Source: PALSA-243 sp963743705 (GTDB lineage Bacteria > Acidobacteriota > Terriglobia > Bryobacterales > Bryobacteraceae). Taken from it: a stretch of 64,000 nt of DNA. A program made the position numbers and the translations under genes. The first letter of the stretch is position 1. Each line of letters opens with the position of its first letter. The stretch covers positions 186,001 to 250,000 of the forward strand of contig CAVUQS010000001.1 in NCBI GenBank assembly GCA_963743705.1, written 5' to 3'. Positions 18,101-25,772 of the stretch are shown here, one piece after another. The notes under the pieces were generated by a model, which was given only the letters and a program-made list of their open reading frames with translations, made no database searches and had not been told where the DNA came from.

Positions 18101-18272
18101 CTGCGCGGCCGGGCCACTGCGTAATGATCTGGACGTAATTGTTGGCAACGTCGGGATATGCTTCCACGGGCAATTGGTGGAACGCGATGCCGCCCCAGAT
18201 AAGCAGCAGCAAGGCGAACGCCGTGACTAGAAACCGATTGTTGAGGGAAAAATCGACCAGACCACGAAGCAT
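15141..18272 (-). CDS. czcA: Heavy-metal RND efflux pump, CzcA/CusA family
   Basis: 1043 residues, the normal length for the inner-membrane proton/metal antiporter of a tripartite system. It starts MLRGLVDFSLNNRFLV and has two large periplasmic loops and 12 predicted helices. TM4 carries LDFGMVVEGAVVMVEN, the HME-type proton-relay signature with its DFG start; the second acid is Glu instead of the Asp common in Zn/Co/Cd pumps, so the ion is uncertain, though a divalent cation seems more likely than Cu(I). Other family marks are QWPGRAAEEVEQQVTIPIE, SIFGL-type FSVFGLSSV and DWAGEYESAKRSSKRL. It is the last gene of a czcC-czcB-czcA unit with a 10-base gap to czcB. Confidence 0.95.
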   Translation of the reverse strand: MLRGLVDFSLNNRFLVTAFALLLLIWGGIAFHQLPVEAYPDVANNYVQIITQWPGRAAEEVEQQVTIPIEIAVNGIPHLEHLRSFSVFGLSSVMLIFDDDSANDWNRQKVLERLTQVTLPANLQPQIGSDYSPVGQIYWYTLKSTNPNFDLMDQKTLQDWVLEKQFKSVPNVVDVVSFGGVTREYQVAVNPDKLVAYGLNIGQVEQQLANNNVNAGGSFVEAGLQQINVRALGLVRSANDIANTVIKTQNGTPIRVRDIATVTQGPKIRLGQIGKAIHREDGKVVDNSDVVEGIVLMRKGANSDSTLDSIHDKVNELNEHLLPPGVQIVPFLDRSNLLHYTTHTVLHNLTEGIVLVAIILFLFLGNIRGAFIVALTIPFSLLFASICLNLNHIPANLLSLGALDFGMVVEGAVVMVENIIRYLGHRHESDTPIAAIRKAAHEVQRPVFYSIGIIITAYLPIFTLQRVEGRLFKPMAWTVSFALLGSLIFSMLIAPVLSSFVFPKQVREWENPLMLWLTRGYRVSLAKAIRFRWVTVGVAVIALGASAYLLFGGAIGSEFLPHLDEGAIWVRGTLAPSTGPTEGAAVMNRCRRILASFPEVVQVVSQVGRPDDGTDTAGFFNTEYFVDLKPKDKWRPVFHENKEELILAMDRELEKVPGALWNFSQPIADNMEEAVSGVKGQLAIKIYGEDLKTLEAKGDEIVGVMRTIRGISDLGLFRVIGQPNLEFEVDREKAARYGLNVADVQDAIETAVGGKAVTQVLQGEQRYDVVVRYQAPFRNTQEAIENIRVVAPSGERVSLAQLCHINVRDGASEIYREGNSRYVALKYSVVGRDLGSAVEEAMKQVNSRVKLPTGYHIDWAGEYESAKRSSKRLAVVVPLTLLVISMILFTMFKTFKWVLLILANVAMAPLGGLLALLLTGTHMSVSSGVGFLALFGVAVQTGVIMLEYINQLRVRGHDILEAAIDGSVQRLRPIMMTMLVASIGLLPAALSRGIGSDSQRPFAIVIVGGLVAALILGVYLLPTLYVWVASERDVLPEVEGETE

Positions 18273-18282
18273 GAAAGTCCTT

Positions 18283-19464
18283 CTATTGTTCGGCCGTATT
18301 CTGCAGAACCAGGGCGTTCGAGACGACGCGATCTCCCGGGCGCACGCCGGAGATTATTTCCTGGGAATTCGGGGGTATCATTTTGCCCGCGTTCACTTCT
18401 ACGCGATGGAACTCGCCGGTGGCGCCTTCGATGGGCATGTAGACCCAATCGCGATCGTGCAGATGCAGCACCGCGTTGGCCGGGATGGAAGCGCGCAACA
18501 CCTTCTGCGAACCGTGGAACGTGGCGGTGACGAACATGCCGAGACGCAGCAAGCCAGGATTATCGATTTCGATGCGGACCTTGGCGGTGCGGATGCTGGG
18601 GTCGAGAACAGGCCCGATATTTTCAATGCGGCCGCGGAATAAGCGGCCGGGGTAGGCATTCAGCTTGATGTCGGCGTATTCGCCCACGCGCACGAAAGGC
18701 AGATCGTTCTCGTAGACGTCGCAGAGAATCCATACATGCGAGAGATCGGAGACTGTGAAGGCGCTGGGCGACGCCAGACCCTGGGTGCCGGCGGCGGCAG
18801 TGACCTGCTGATCGGTAATCACGCCGGAAATGGGGGCGTAGACGTTGACGACCGGGCTGGGATTGTTGATGTCCGCGCCAAGCACGCGCAGATGGTCGAG
18901 CGACGTTTCGATATCGACCTTGGCTTTGTCTTCGACATCCTGCGCCACTTCGACGTCCTTGGCGGCGATGGCGCCCTTTTCGAGCAGCAGCTTGGCGCGT
19001 TCCAATTGGGCGCGGGCCAGCGTCTCATCGGCCACGGCGTGGCGGTAATCGGAAAACGCGGCAGCGATATCGGCGCTTTGCACCTTCATCAGCAACTGGC
19101 CCTTGGTCACCTGGTCGCCGAGGCGCGTGTGGATTTCCAAAATGCGGCCCGAGGCGATGGAAATTACGGGCACGTTGCGCGAGACGTCCGGGCTGACGAC
19201 GCCAGTGACGTTCAATTCCGGCGCCGCGTCCACAGCGGTTGCCGTCGCCAATGGAAACTGATCGGGATGATCGACCTTGACGTGGTTGGCATCGGGTTCC
19301 TGCTCCACTTGCGCCGGCGGCGGGGCTTCTGCCTTCGGATCGGGGGTTTCCTTGGAACCGCAGGCGGCAAGAAAAAAGGCTAAGAACAACGCCAGAAACG
19401 CTACTGCTTTGCGGGGGTCTCTCACAGGATTCGTTCGGAGCGCCGCTCCGCGTTTCAAGATCAT
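18283..19464 (-). CDS. czcB: Periplasmic adaptor (membrane fusion) lipoprotein of the metal efflux system
   Basis: 393 residues. An N-terminal lipobox (FLAACGS, Cys about 35) predicts a lipoprotein. The adaptor layout is clear: GRILEIHTRLGDQVTKGQLLMKVQS lipoyl half-motif, an alpha-helical hairpin (YRHAVADETLARAQLERAKLLLEKGAIAAKDVEVAQDVEDKAKVD), the second lipoyl half (YAPISGVITDQQVTAAAGTQGL), then beta-barrel and membrane-proximal domains. There is no His-rich metal-binding tail of the kind seen in some CzcB proteins. It links CzcA with the outer-membrane channel. Its ATG overlaps the czcC stop (ATGA), so translation is coupled. Confidence 0.93.
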   Translation of the reverse strand: MILKRGAALRTNPVRDPRKAVAFLALFLAFFLAACGSKETPDPKAEAPPPAQVEQEPDANHVKVDHPDQFPLATATAVDAAPELNVTGVVSPDVSRNVPVISIASGRILEIHTRLGDQVTKGQLLMKVQSADIAAAFSDYRHAVADETLARAQLERAKLLLEKGAIAAKDVEVAQDVEDKAKVDIETSLDHLRVLGADINNPSPVVNVYAPISGVITDQQVTAAAGTQGLASPSAFTVSDLSHVWILCDVYENDLPFVRVGEYADIKLNAYPGRLFRGRIENIGPVLDPSIRTAKVRIEIDNPGLLRLGMFVTATFHGSQKVLRASIPANAVLHLHDRDWVYMPIEGATGEFHRVEVNAGKMIPPNSQEIISGVRPGDRVVSNALVLQNTAEQ

Positions 19465-20771
19465 TGCACTACTTCCCGTCCCACAGCCATGTCCAATTGC
19501 CCTGCGGCGAGGAGGTAGGAGCCGACCAGGTTGAGGTACGCTTGCTGCACCGTCCGGTAATCCTGCTGCGCCTGCAGGTAATCGAGCAACGCGGCGCCGC
19601 CGCGCTGGTAGGCGAAGGCGACTTTGTCGCGCACGTCGAGGGCTTCGGCGAGATAGGTCTGCTTATACGGCGTGAGCAGGCTGACGGAGCTCACCAGCGT
19701 GAAGTAAGCGGAATCCACGTCGCTGAAGACCTGCGCCTGCGTCGCGTCCTTGAGGCGTTGGGCGTGCCGGATATCGATTTCGGTGCGGGCTTTCTCGCCC
19801 TGATTACGGTCGAAAATGCGCAGCGGAATATTGATGCCAACGCCGAAATAGAGCGTGATGGGCGGATTGCGCGCGATGTCGATGGAGAACGTGGGATCGG
19901 TGGACCCGTTGGCTACTGCGAGGCGATGATCGGTATCGGCCTTATCGACGGCCTGAACGGCGGCGCGCAGGTCGGGGCGCTCTGCGAGCGCGAGATCGCG
20001 AAAATGCTCGAGCGGCTCGATTCTTTCGTTGAAATCGAAGCGGGCGTCGATATCGAATTGATCGACGGGGGTGCGCTGGTTGAGAAGCATCAGCATCGTG
20101 ATCTTGGCGGTGCGGAGGTTGACCAGGGCGGATTGATAGTCGGAATCGTATTGGACGCGCTGCAGGTGGATGCGCTGCATGTCCATTTGCGCGATGTCGC
20201 CGGCGCGATAGCGATCCTGCGTGATGGCGTATTGCTTTTCGAAATAATCGATCTCTTCCTTGGCTAATGCCAATTGCGCCTTGGCCTGGAGCGTCTGCAC
20301 GAAAGCGGCGCGCAGGCTGAAGAGCAACGTGCGCTCCTGGTCGGCTGCCTGCGATTCGGAAATGGCGGTGCCCTTCTGCGCGCTTTCGAGGCGCAGCTCG
20401 CGCTTGTGCTGGCGCTCGTGCAGGTAATCGAACTCGAACTGCGGAAAGAAATAGCCGAATGGCCGGAAGGGCGTACCTGGGGACGGGAAAATCTCAATCT
20501 GATCGATGCTGAACCCGAAATTCGGGTTCGGGCGCAGGAACGCCGTGACTTCCTCCGCCTTCGATTCATCGACATTGATGCGGGCCGCCATCAACGTAGG
20601 GTTGGCGGCGATGAAGCGTTGCTTCACCTGATCCCAGGTGAGCCCGGTCTGCGCGGCGATAGGGCCGGCGAAAGCGAATGCCAGCGCGACAGCGCAAATA
20701 GAGCGTTGGGCGTGGGAGGGATTGGAGCGTCTGAGTTTCAAAGCAGCTCTACGGAAAGCCGGAATTTTCAT
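19461..20771 (-). CDS. czcC: Outer-membrane channel of the metal efflux system (TolC/CzcC family)
   Basis: 436 residues from the ATG at 20771 (an upstream TTG at 20807 is less likely). A signal peptide (ICAVALAFAFAGPIAAQ) is followed by two TolC/OEP repeats: LTWDQVKQRFIAANPTLMAARINVDESKAEE, long coiled segments (ISESQAADQERTLLFSLRAAFVQTLQAKAQLALAKEE; GDIAQMDMQRIHLQRVQYDSDYQSALVNLRTAK) and ALAERPDLRAAVQAVDKADTDHRLAVAN. It forms the channel through which the metal leaves. First gene of the operon; the divergent kinase gene starts 125 bases away, so the two units may share a regulatory region. Confidence 0.92.
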   Translation of the reverse strand: MKIPAFRRAALKLRRSNPSHAQRSICAVALAFAFAGPIAAQTGLTWDQVKQRFIAANPTLMAARINVDESKAEEVTAFLRPNPNFGFSIDQIEIFPSPGTPFRPFGYFFPQFEFDYLHERQHKRELRLESAQKGTAISESQAADQERTLLFSLRAAFVQTLQAKAQLALAKEEIDYFEKQYAITQDRYRAGDIAQMDMQRIHLQRVQYDSDYQSALVNLRTAKITMLMLLNQRTPVDQFDIDARFDFNERIEPLEHFRDLALAERPDLRAAVQAVDKADTDHRLAVANGSTDPTFSIDIARNPPITLYFGVGINIPLRIFDRNQGEKARTEIDIRHAQRLKDATQAQVFSDVDSAYFTLVSSVSLLTPYKQTYLAEALDVRDKVAFAYQRGGAALLDYLQAQQDYRTVQQAYLNLVGSYLLAAGQLDMAVGREVVQ

Positions 20772-20895
20772 TATCGATGAACCTGCGTGCGGCTGACCTT
20801 CGGACAAGGATATCTTTCAGGCCGGTGTCAACCTATCTTTTGGCCGAGTTGATTGCCGCACGTTCCAGAATACTTAAAATGAAAGCTGGAGCGCC

Positions 20896-22341
20896 ATGAG
20901 CATGTTCCTTCGTTTTTCCGGGACCGCGCGCGTGGCGCCGGCGGCCATTCTGATTGCGGCCATCGCAGTCCTCGACTGGCGCGTGGATGCGTCGATCGCC
21001 TTCGGCTTCCTTTACGTCTTCCCGATGTTGATCGTGGGGGCGGCGTGCCCCCGCTGGGCGGTGGCGGGCGTGGCGCTGCTCTGCACCTGCCTGGCGGATT
21101 GGTTCGACCCGTATCCGTTCACGACCGCGACGGCCCTTCCGCAGGACATTCTGGTGTGCACCGCGCTGCTGGGCGCGGGGCTGTTCGCCTACGAGGTGAC
21201 GCGCAGCCGGGCGCGCGAGATCGAAAACCTGCGGCGTGTGGAACGCGAATCGGCGGCGCGGCGCGAGGCGGAAGAGCAACTGGAGTTCCTGATCGACAGC
21301 AGCCCGGTGGGCGTGCTCACCATGACCGTGGGAGGCACCATCATCCAGGCGAATTCGGCGGCGCAGCGTTTGCTCGGCGTCACCGCGGCCGAATTGCACG
21401 GCGCCAACGTGCGCCGCTTTCTGCCGGCGTTGAGCCGCGTCTACAGCGGCGGCGACCCGGGCGCCTATCGCACCGAAATGCAGTGCCGCGGTGAGCGCGC
21501 CAACGGCGACGTGTTCCTGGCCAACGTTTTCTTTTCGACCTACAACACGGCGGCGGGGCCGCGTCTGGCGGCTCTGGTGGTGGATGCGTCGGAAGATTTG
21601 CGCGACCGCGAAGAAGTCAGCCTGCAACAATTGATGGCCGGATCGCGCATTCTGGTGGGCGCGGTTTCGCATGAGGTGCGCAACGTGTGCGGCGCCATCG
21701 GCGTGATTCACGAGAACCTGGCGCGCAGCGGCGGCTTGCGGGGCAACAAAGATTTCGAAGCGCTGGGATCGCTGGTGGAAACGCTGCACAAGATCGCTTC
21801 GCTCGAGCTGAAGCAGAGCAAGAACCGGAGCGAAGCGGCGGCGATCGACCTGGCGGATACTCTCGACGACCTCCGCATCGTGTTGGAGCCGTATTGCCAC
21901 GACGCGGGAATCGACGTGACGTGGAATGTGGCGCCTGACTTGCCGCAGGTTTGGGCCGAACCGCACAGCCTGCTACAGGCCGTGCTCAATCTGATGAAAA
22001 ACAGCGAACGCGCGCTGGAAGACGCGGCGGTGAAGCGCATCGACGTCTCGGTGACGGCGCATCACGGGGTGGTGTCGATTCGCGTGGCGGATACGGGGCC
22101 CGGCATTACGTCGGTAGACAAGCTGTTTCAGCCTTTTCAGAAGGGCGCGGAATCGACCGGGCTGGGGCTCTACCTATCGCGGGCTTTCCTGCGCTCATTC
22201 CACGGCGATTTGCGTTACGATCCGGGTGAGAGCGGCTGCGCATTTACGATTGACCTCACCGCGGCGGGGCAAGGCGCCGAACCCAAGCCAGCCGGCGCGA
22301 ACGCGCTAGAACATGGAACGCATCCGGCTACTATTGCTTGA
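20896..22341 (+). CDS. Membrane sensor histidine kinase with PAS domain
   Basis: 481 residues. Membrane helices at the N-terminus (about 12-100, with almost no periplasmic loop) lead into a short coiled coil (EIENLRRVERESAARREAEEQLE). A PAS domain follows (EFLIDSSPVGVLTMTVGGTIIQANSAAQRLLGV), then an H-box (ILVGAVSHEVRNVCGAIGVIHENL, phospho-His in SHEVRN) and an ATPase domain with N-box LLQAVLNLMKNSERAL, G1 VADTGPGIT and G2 STGLGLYLSRAF. The signal is probably sensed inside the membrane or by PAS. Its 3' end overlaps the response regulator gene by 29 bases. It is divergent from czcCBA, so metal stress is one possible input, but no metal motif is seen. Confidence 0.93.
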   Translation: MSMFLRFSGTARVAPAAILIAAIAVLDWRVDASIAFGFLYVFPMLIVGAACPRWAVAGVALLCTCLADWFDPYPFTTATALPQDILVCTALLGAGLFAYEVTRSRAREIENLRRVERESAARREAEEQLEFLIDSSPVGVLTMTVGGTIIQANSAAQRLLGVTAAELHGANVRRFLPALSRVYSGGDPGAYRTEMQCRGERANGDVFLANVFFSTYNTAAGPRLAALVVDASEDLRDREEVSLQQLMAGSRILVGAVSHEVRNVCGAIGVIHENLARSGGLRGNKDFEALGSLVETLHKIASLELKQSKNRSEAAAIDLADTLDDLRIVLEPYCHDAGIDVTWNVAPDLPQVWAEPHSLLQAVLNLMKNSERALEDAAVKRIDVSVTAHHGVVSIRVADTGPGITSVDKLFQPFQKGAESTGLGLYLSRAFLRSFHGDLRYDPGESGCAFTIDLTAAGQGAEPKPAGANALEHGTHPATIA

Positions 22342-22963
22342 CGACCACGTGCTCTTCCGCGAGAGCCTGAGCCGGTTATTGGCATCCGAGGAAGATTTCG
22401 AAATGGCCGGCCATTGCGGCGACGCCAACGAAGCGCTCGAACTGCTGCGCACCACCCCGGTCGACATTGTGCTGCTGGATTTCGATCTGGGCGGCGAGCA
22501 CGCATCGCACTTCGCGGCGGCGGCGCGGGCGGCGGGGTACGAAGGCAAGATCCTGATGGTGACGGCGGGCATGAGCGCGGCCGAATCGTCGCACGCGCTG
22601 ACCAATGGGGCGTCGGGCATCTTTCTCAAGCACAGCTCGCCCGGGAACCTGGCGCAGGCGATCCGCATGGTGGCCAGCGGGCAGATGTGGGTGGATCCGA
22701 AGATCGTGCGGATGCTGGCCGAGGGAGTGCCGCGGCTCGAAGACCGCTCACTGCATAGCCTGCTGACCATGCGCGAGCGGCAGGTGCTGCAGGCGCTGTT
22801 TGAAGGGTTGACGAACAAGGAAATTGCCGGGCAGTTGGGAGTTTCCGAGAGCGCGGTGAAGGCTACGCTACAGCAACTCTTTCAGAAAACGCGCGTGCGA
22901 ACGCGTAGTCAGTTAGTGCGCATCGCGCTGGAGTCTTCGCTGGGCGCTTCGCGAAAGCTCTGA
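22313..22963 (+). CDS. NarL/FixJ-family response regulator
   Basis: 216 residues. The receiver domain (1-120) has the acidic pair LLDDH, phospho-acceptor in VLLDFDLGG (about D55), Thr in MVTAG and the conserved Lys in IFLKHSS. The LuxR-type helix-turn-helix (about 147-210) reads LTMRERQVLQALFEGLTNKEIAGQLGVSESAVKATLQQLFQKTRVRTRSQLV. It begins inside the kinase gene, so the pair is translationally coupled and surely cognate. Targets are unknown; the divergent metal efflux operon is the nearest candidate. Confidence 0.93.
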   Translation: MERIRLLLLDDHVLFRESLSRLLASEEDFEMAGHCGDANEALELLRTTPVDIVLLDFDLGGEHASHFAAAARAAGYEGKILMVTAGMSAAESSHALTNGASGIFLKHSSPGNLAQAIRMVASGQMWVDPKIVRMLAEGVPRLEDRSLHSLLTMRERQVLQALFEGLTNKEIAGQLGVSESAVKATLQQLFQKTRVRTRSQLVRIALESSLGASRKL

Positions 22964-22970
22964 AGCGTGA

Positions 22971-23087
22971 TTAGCGGTGCGGTATGTGGTGGTCGTGATG
23001 ATGCCGGCGCCAGTTATACAGCGCCAACCATACAAACGACGCTACACCCATTAAAATGAGCACTTCGGGCACGTCGAGGTGTCCCAT
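22971..23087 (-). CDS. 38-residue His-rich single-span membrane protein
   Basis: A short frame with all the marks of a real gene. ATG at 23087 is preceded by AAGGGGAG at the right distance, and a perfect TATAAT (23109-23114 on the complement) lies 21 bases upstream of the ATG. The peptide starts MGHLDVPEVLILMGVASFVW, has one hydrophobic span (about 8-24) and ends in a cytoplasmic-looking basic, His-rich tail (NWRRHHHDHHIPHR) with seven histidines. The His cluster could bind metal, which fits the metal efflux operon and two-component system next door, but that is inference. It ends eight bases after the response regulator stop on the other strand. Confidence 0.7.
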   Translation of the reverse strand: MGHLDVPEVLILMGVASFVWLALYNWRRHHHDHHIPHR

Positions 23088-23108
23088 GTGTACTCTCCCC
23101 TTGGCAGA

Positions 23109-23114
23109 ATTATA
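23109..23114 (-). promoter_or_regulatory. -10 promoter element of the 38-residue membrane protein gene
   Basis: Exact TATAAT on the minus strand. The -35 region is weak (CATTCA at 17-base spacing). The expected transcript start near 23102 leaves a leader of about 15 bases that just holds the ribosome site. Confidence 0.5.
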
Positions 23115-23177
23115 CGCCTCTAGGGACATGTTGAATGGGCTGATTCACCCCAGTAGCCGAAAGATCAAAAACGTTAC

Positions 23178-24770
23178 CTATTGCCACTGCGCGACGGTTT
23201 CCGGAGGCATTTTGCCCAGAATATATTGGGCCATTTCGCGTATGCGATCGGTGGTGGTTCCGGGGCCGGTGTAGCAGTGGCCGCGCATGGCGCCGTAAAC
23301 GAAAAACCCTTCATAGTGCGGGTCTTTGGTGGTGACCATCCAGTTCTGCATCAGATGCACGGCATTGTTCAGGAAGAAGTTATCGGCGTCGCCGACGAAG
23401 ACGTGCATCTTACCCTGCAGCTTGGGGCCGAGCGTATACCAGTTCTTTTCCATGTAATAGCGCAGGTCGTAGTGTTCCTTCCAATACTGAGCCACTGAGG
23501 AACTGATGACGCCGGTTTTCTTGTCGAAGAGGGGCTCGAAATAGCCGTCTGCGCCGAGCGGGCCGAAGACAGCCGACCAGATATCCAACTGTTCGCCGGA
23601 ACGGCCATGCGTGCCGTTGACGAGCTCGAAATGGTTACGCTGCTCGGAGGTCTGGCGGACCTGCCCGTTTACTTCGCGGCTGTTGATGGTGGGCTCGCGG
23701 CGCCAATCGATCTCTTTGTAGAAGGCGTTCTTGTCTTTGTAGACGTCAATGCCTTCCACGTCGGAAAAATCGACGGAATCGGGGCAATAGCCCCAAACGC
23801 CGCCGAAGAAATCGGGGTGGAAAATCTGCAGGGCGAGCGCTTCCCAGCCGCCAGTAGATCCGCCATCGAGCATACGCGCCCAAGGCTGCTTGATGAGGCG
23901 GAAACGCTTCTCGATTTCAGGGATCAGCTCCTGCAGGATGGCGTCACCGTAAGGGCCGACGTTGACGGAATTGACGGCGTAAGAATCGTCGAAGTAAGGC
24001 GTGGGATGCTGCAGCGTGACCACGACCATGCGCGGGAAGCCGTTTTTCATCCAATCGGGATAGATGCCGCGATCGTCGCCGGGCGCGAAGCGCAGCGGAG
24101 CGGCGGTGGAGAAATGGCCCTGCGCGTAGAGCGCGGGGTATTCAATCGAGGTCTTATCGTAATCGCGCGGCAAGAGCACGGTAGCGCCGAAGTAGATGGG
24201 ACGGCCCCAGAATTTGGTGAGCATGGGGCTCCGCATGCGGAAGCGTTTGACGAATTCGGTGTCCTTGGGCGTTTCGATGGGCGGAATGACGTGGTCGCAC
24301 ACGAGCGAGATCTTGTAGCCCTTGGACGCATCGAGCGTCATTTTTTGCGGAACGCTGTAGAGGTTGCCGGGCGAGCGGTTCCAGCGCTGGCCTTCCCATT
24401 GATCGTCGTGCATCCAGACGGTGTGGCCATCGGCGCGTTTGAATTCAGAGTAGATGTTGAGGAATGCTTGGACATAGTAATCGCCGGGCGGAATCTGCGC
24501 GATGCTTTCGACGGGCGTGCCAAGATCGGCGGCGTCGATGACGGTGGCTTGTCCGGGCGCCAGCTTTTCGAAATCGCGGCCGAAGAAGGGAACGCCGACG
24601 CGGCCGATTTCGAGGCGCGGCTCGCGTTCCGCGGTGCGCGAAATCATGAGGAAGACGCGGCCGGTGAGCGGGCCGGATTTGACGGACGCGGGATAGGAGA
24701 TTTCGAAGCGCGTGTCCGCGGCGAAAGCGGCGGAGGCCAGCAGCGCGAGGGCGAGAGCGGGGCGAAGCAT
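23178..24770 (-). CDS. Secreted alpha/beta-hydrolase (putative esterase family)
   Basis: 530 residues with signal peptide (MLRPALALALLASAAFAA). An N-terminal beta-rich part (about 20-180) is followed by an esterase-D-like hydrolase domain: VLLPRDYDKTSIEYPALYAQGHF, a nucleophile elbow DGGSTGGWEAL (GxSxG with Ser in GGSTG), and MHVFVGDADNFFLNN plus a C-terminal RGHCYTGPG that may supply Asp and His. The substrate is unknown; related secreted proteins act on carbohydrate or feruloyl esters. It is monocistronic, 48 bases downstream of ygfZ on the same strand, separated from it by a tandem palindrome. Confidence 0.85.
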   Translation of the reverse strand: MLRPALALALLASAAFAADTRFEISYPASVKSGPLTGRVFLMISRTAEREPRLEIGRVGVPFFGRDFEKLAPGQATVIDAADLGTPVESIAQIPPGDYYVQAFLNIYSEFKRADGHTVWMHDDQWEGQRWNRSPGNLYSVPQKMTLDASKGYKISLVCDHVIPPIETPKDTEFVKRFRMRSPMLTKFWGRPIYFGATVLLPRDYDKTSIEYPALYAQGHFSTAAPLRFAPGDDRGIYPDWMKNGFPRMVVVTLQHPTPYFDDSYAVNSVNVGPYGDAILQELIPEIEKRFRLIKQPWARMLDGGSTGGWEALALQIFHPDFFGGVWGYCPDSVDFSDVEGIDVYKDKNAFYKEIDWRREPTINSREVNGQVRQTSEQRNHFELVNGTHGRSGEQLDIWSAVFGPLGADGYFEPLFDKKTGVISSSVAQYWKEHYDLRYYMEKNWYTLGPKLQGKMHVFVGDADNFFLNNAVHLMQNWMVTTKDPHYEGFFVYGAMRGHCYTGPGTTTDRIREMAQYILGKMPPETVAQWQ

Positions 24771-24795
24771 GAAAGCGATTCTACCGCGCGGGGCG

Positions 24796-24828
24796 GCGAG
24801 CTAAAGCTCGCTGCAGGCTCAAGCCTGC
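24796..24828. repeat. Two tandem short palindromes between ygfZ and the esterase gene
   Basis: GCGAGCTAAAGCTCGC (24796-24811) and GCAGGCTCAAGCCTGC (24813-24828) are both perfect with 7-base arms and 2-base centres, separated by one base. The second covers the ygfZ stop codon. This looks like another small repeat of the window rather than a terminator, since no T-run follows. Confidence 0.7.
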
Positions 24829-25751
24829 CCTACGACGCGTGCTTGGCGGCCATCCACCAGGACTTCAGCCCCGGGATCGGTGAACTGAGTGCGGAGATAG
24901 GCCATGGCGGCGACTTTGTCGAGCGTGGGTGAGTAGACAGCAGTGGTGATGTCTCCCACGTCGGCGCCGTTCGATTGGGCCTTGGCTCCAATGGCGGGTA
25001 CGTCGGCGCCCGCGATTTCGAGGCGGACCAGCTTCTTGTTCACGTGGCCCTGCGCGCGAATGCGTTCGACGATTTCCTGGCCCAGATAACAGCCTTTGGT
25101 GAAACTGACGGCGTGCATTTGCTGGCTCTCTTGCGGGAGCGTCTTCTCGAAAATGTCGTCGCCGTAGCGCGGCTTGCCGTTTTCGATGCGCACGATGCGG
25201 GCGTCTTCGAGCGACGCGCGCTTCACGCCGGCGGCTTCGAGTTTGGCCGCGATGTTTTCTGCTTCGCCCGCTGCGCAGTAAATGCGCGCGCCGGGCTGGC
25301 CGGTGGCGGTGAAGCCGGCGACGGTAGCATCTCCCCAGGCAGTGTGCTGGTAGTTCTCGGGGACCGGCGCGCCGATCTGCGCCAGCGCGGCAGCCGCAGC
25401 CGGGCCCTCGACGCCGAGGCAGGCGGTAGATACGGTGACGTCTTCGAGCTCGACCTGGTCGGCGATGATGTAGCGCTTGATGTGCGCCACGGCCTTTTCG
25501 CGCAGCTCGGGTTCGACGTCGAGCAGGAAATGCTCGGCGAAACTCAGCAGGTAGAGATCGGCCTGGATGCGGCCCTGCGGGCTCAGCAGAAAGGCGTAGC
25601 AGGCCGCGCCGGGCGTCATTTTCTTGACTTCGTTGCTGGTGAGATTGTGCAGCAGGCGCGCGCGATCGCGGCCACGTGCCACGATGCGGCCGCGGGCCGA
25701 GAGATCGAGTAATGCTGCGCCGCTGCGCAGCGCGGTATATCCTTCGCTCAT
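24819..25751 (-). CDS. ygfZ: Folate-binding protein YgfZ (GcvT-like), iron-sulphur cluster maintenance
   Basis: 310 residues. It has the GcvT-like fold and the diagnostic YgfZ motif KGCYLGQE in FTKGCYLGQEIVERIRAQGHVNKKL. It starts YTALRSGAALLDLSARGRIVARGRDRARLLHNLTSNEVKKM and has FLLSPQGRIQADLYLL. The family uses tetrahydrofolate to keep some Fe-S enzymes active and lacks aminomethyltransferase activity. It is in line with the CopD-like membrane gene upstream (21-base gap). The last codons lie in a palindromic repeat. Confidence 0.92.
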   Translation of the reverse strand: MSEGYTALRSGAALLDLSARGRIVARGRDRARLLHNLTSNEVKKMTPGAACYAFLLSPQGRIQADLYLLSFAEHFLLDVEPELREKAVAHIKRYIIADQVELEDVTVSTACLGVEGPAAAAALAQIGAPVPENYQHTAWGDATVAGFTATGQPGARIYCAAGEAENIAAKLEAAGVKRASLEDARIVRIENGKPRYGDDIFEKTLPQESQQMHAVSFTKGCYLGQEIVERIRAQGHVNKKLVRLEIAGADVPAIGAKAQSNGADVGDITTAVYSPTLDKVAAMAYLRTQFTDPGAEVLVDGRQARVVGQA

Positions 25752-25772
25752 ACTTCGATTATTAGCGCGCTT

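Noticed and set aside
23607..24932. Plus-strand frame of 441 residues opposite the esterase
   Set aside because: Shadow; the esterase has a signal peptide and GxSxG motif in the other strand.
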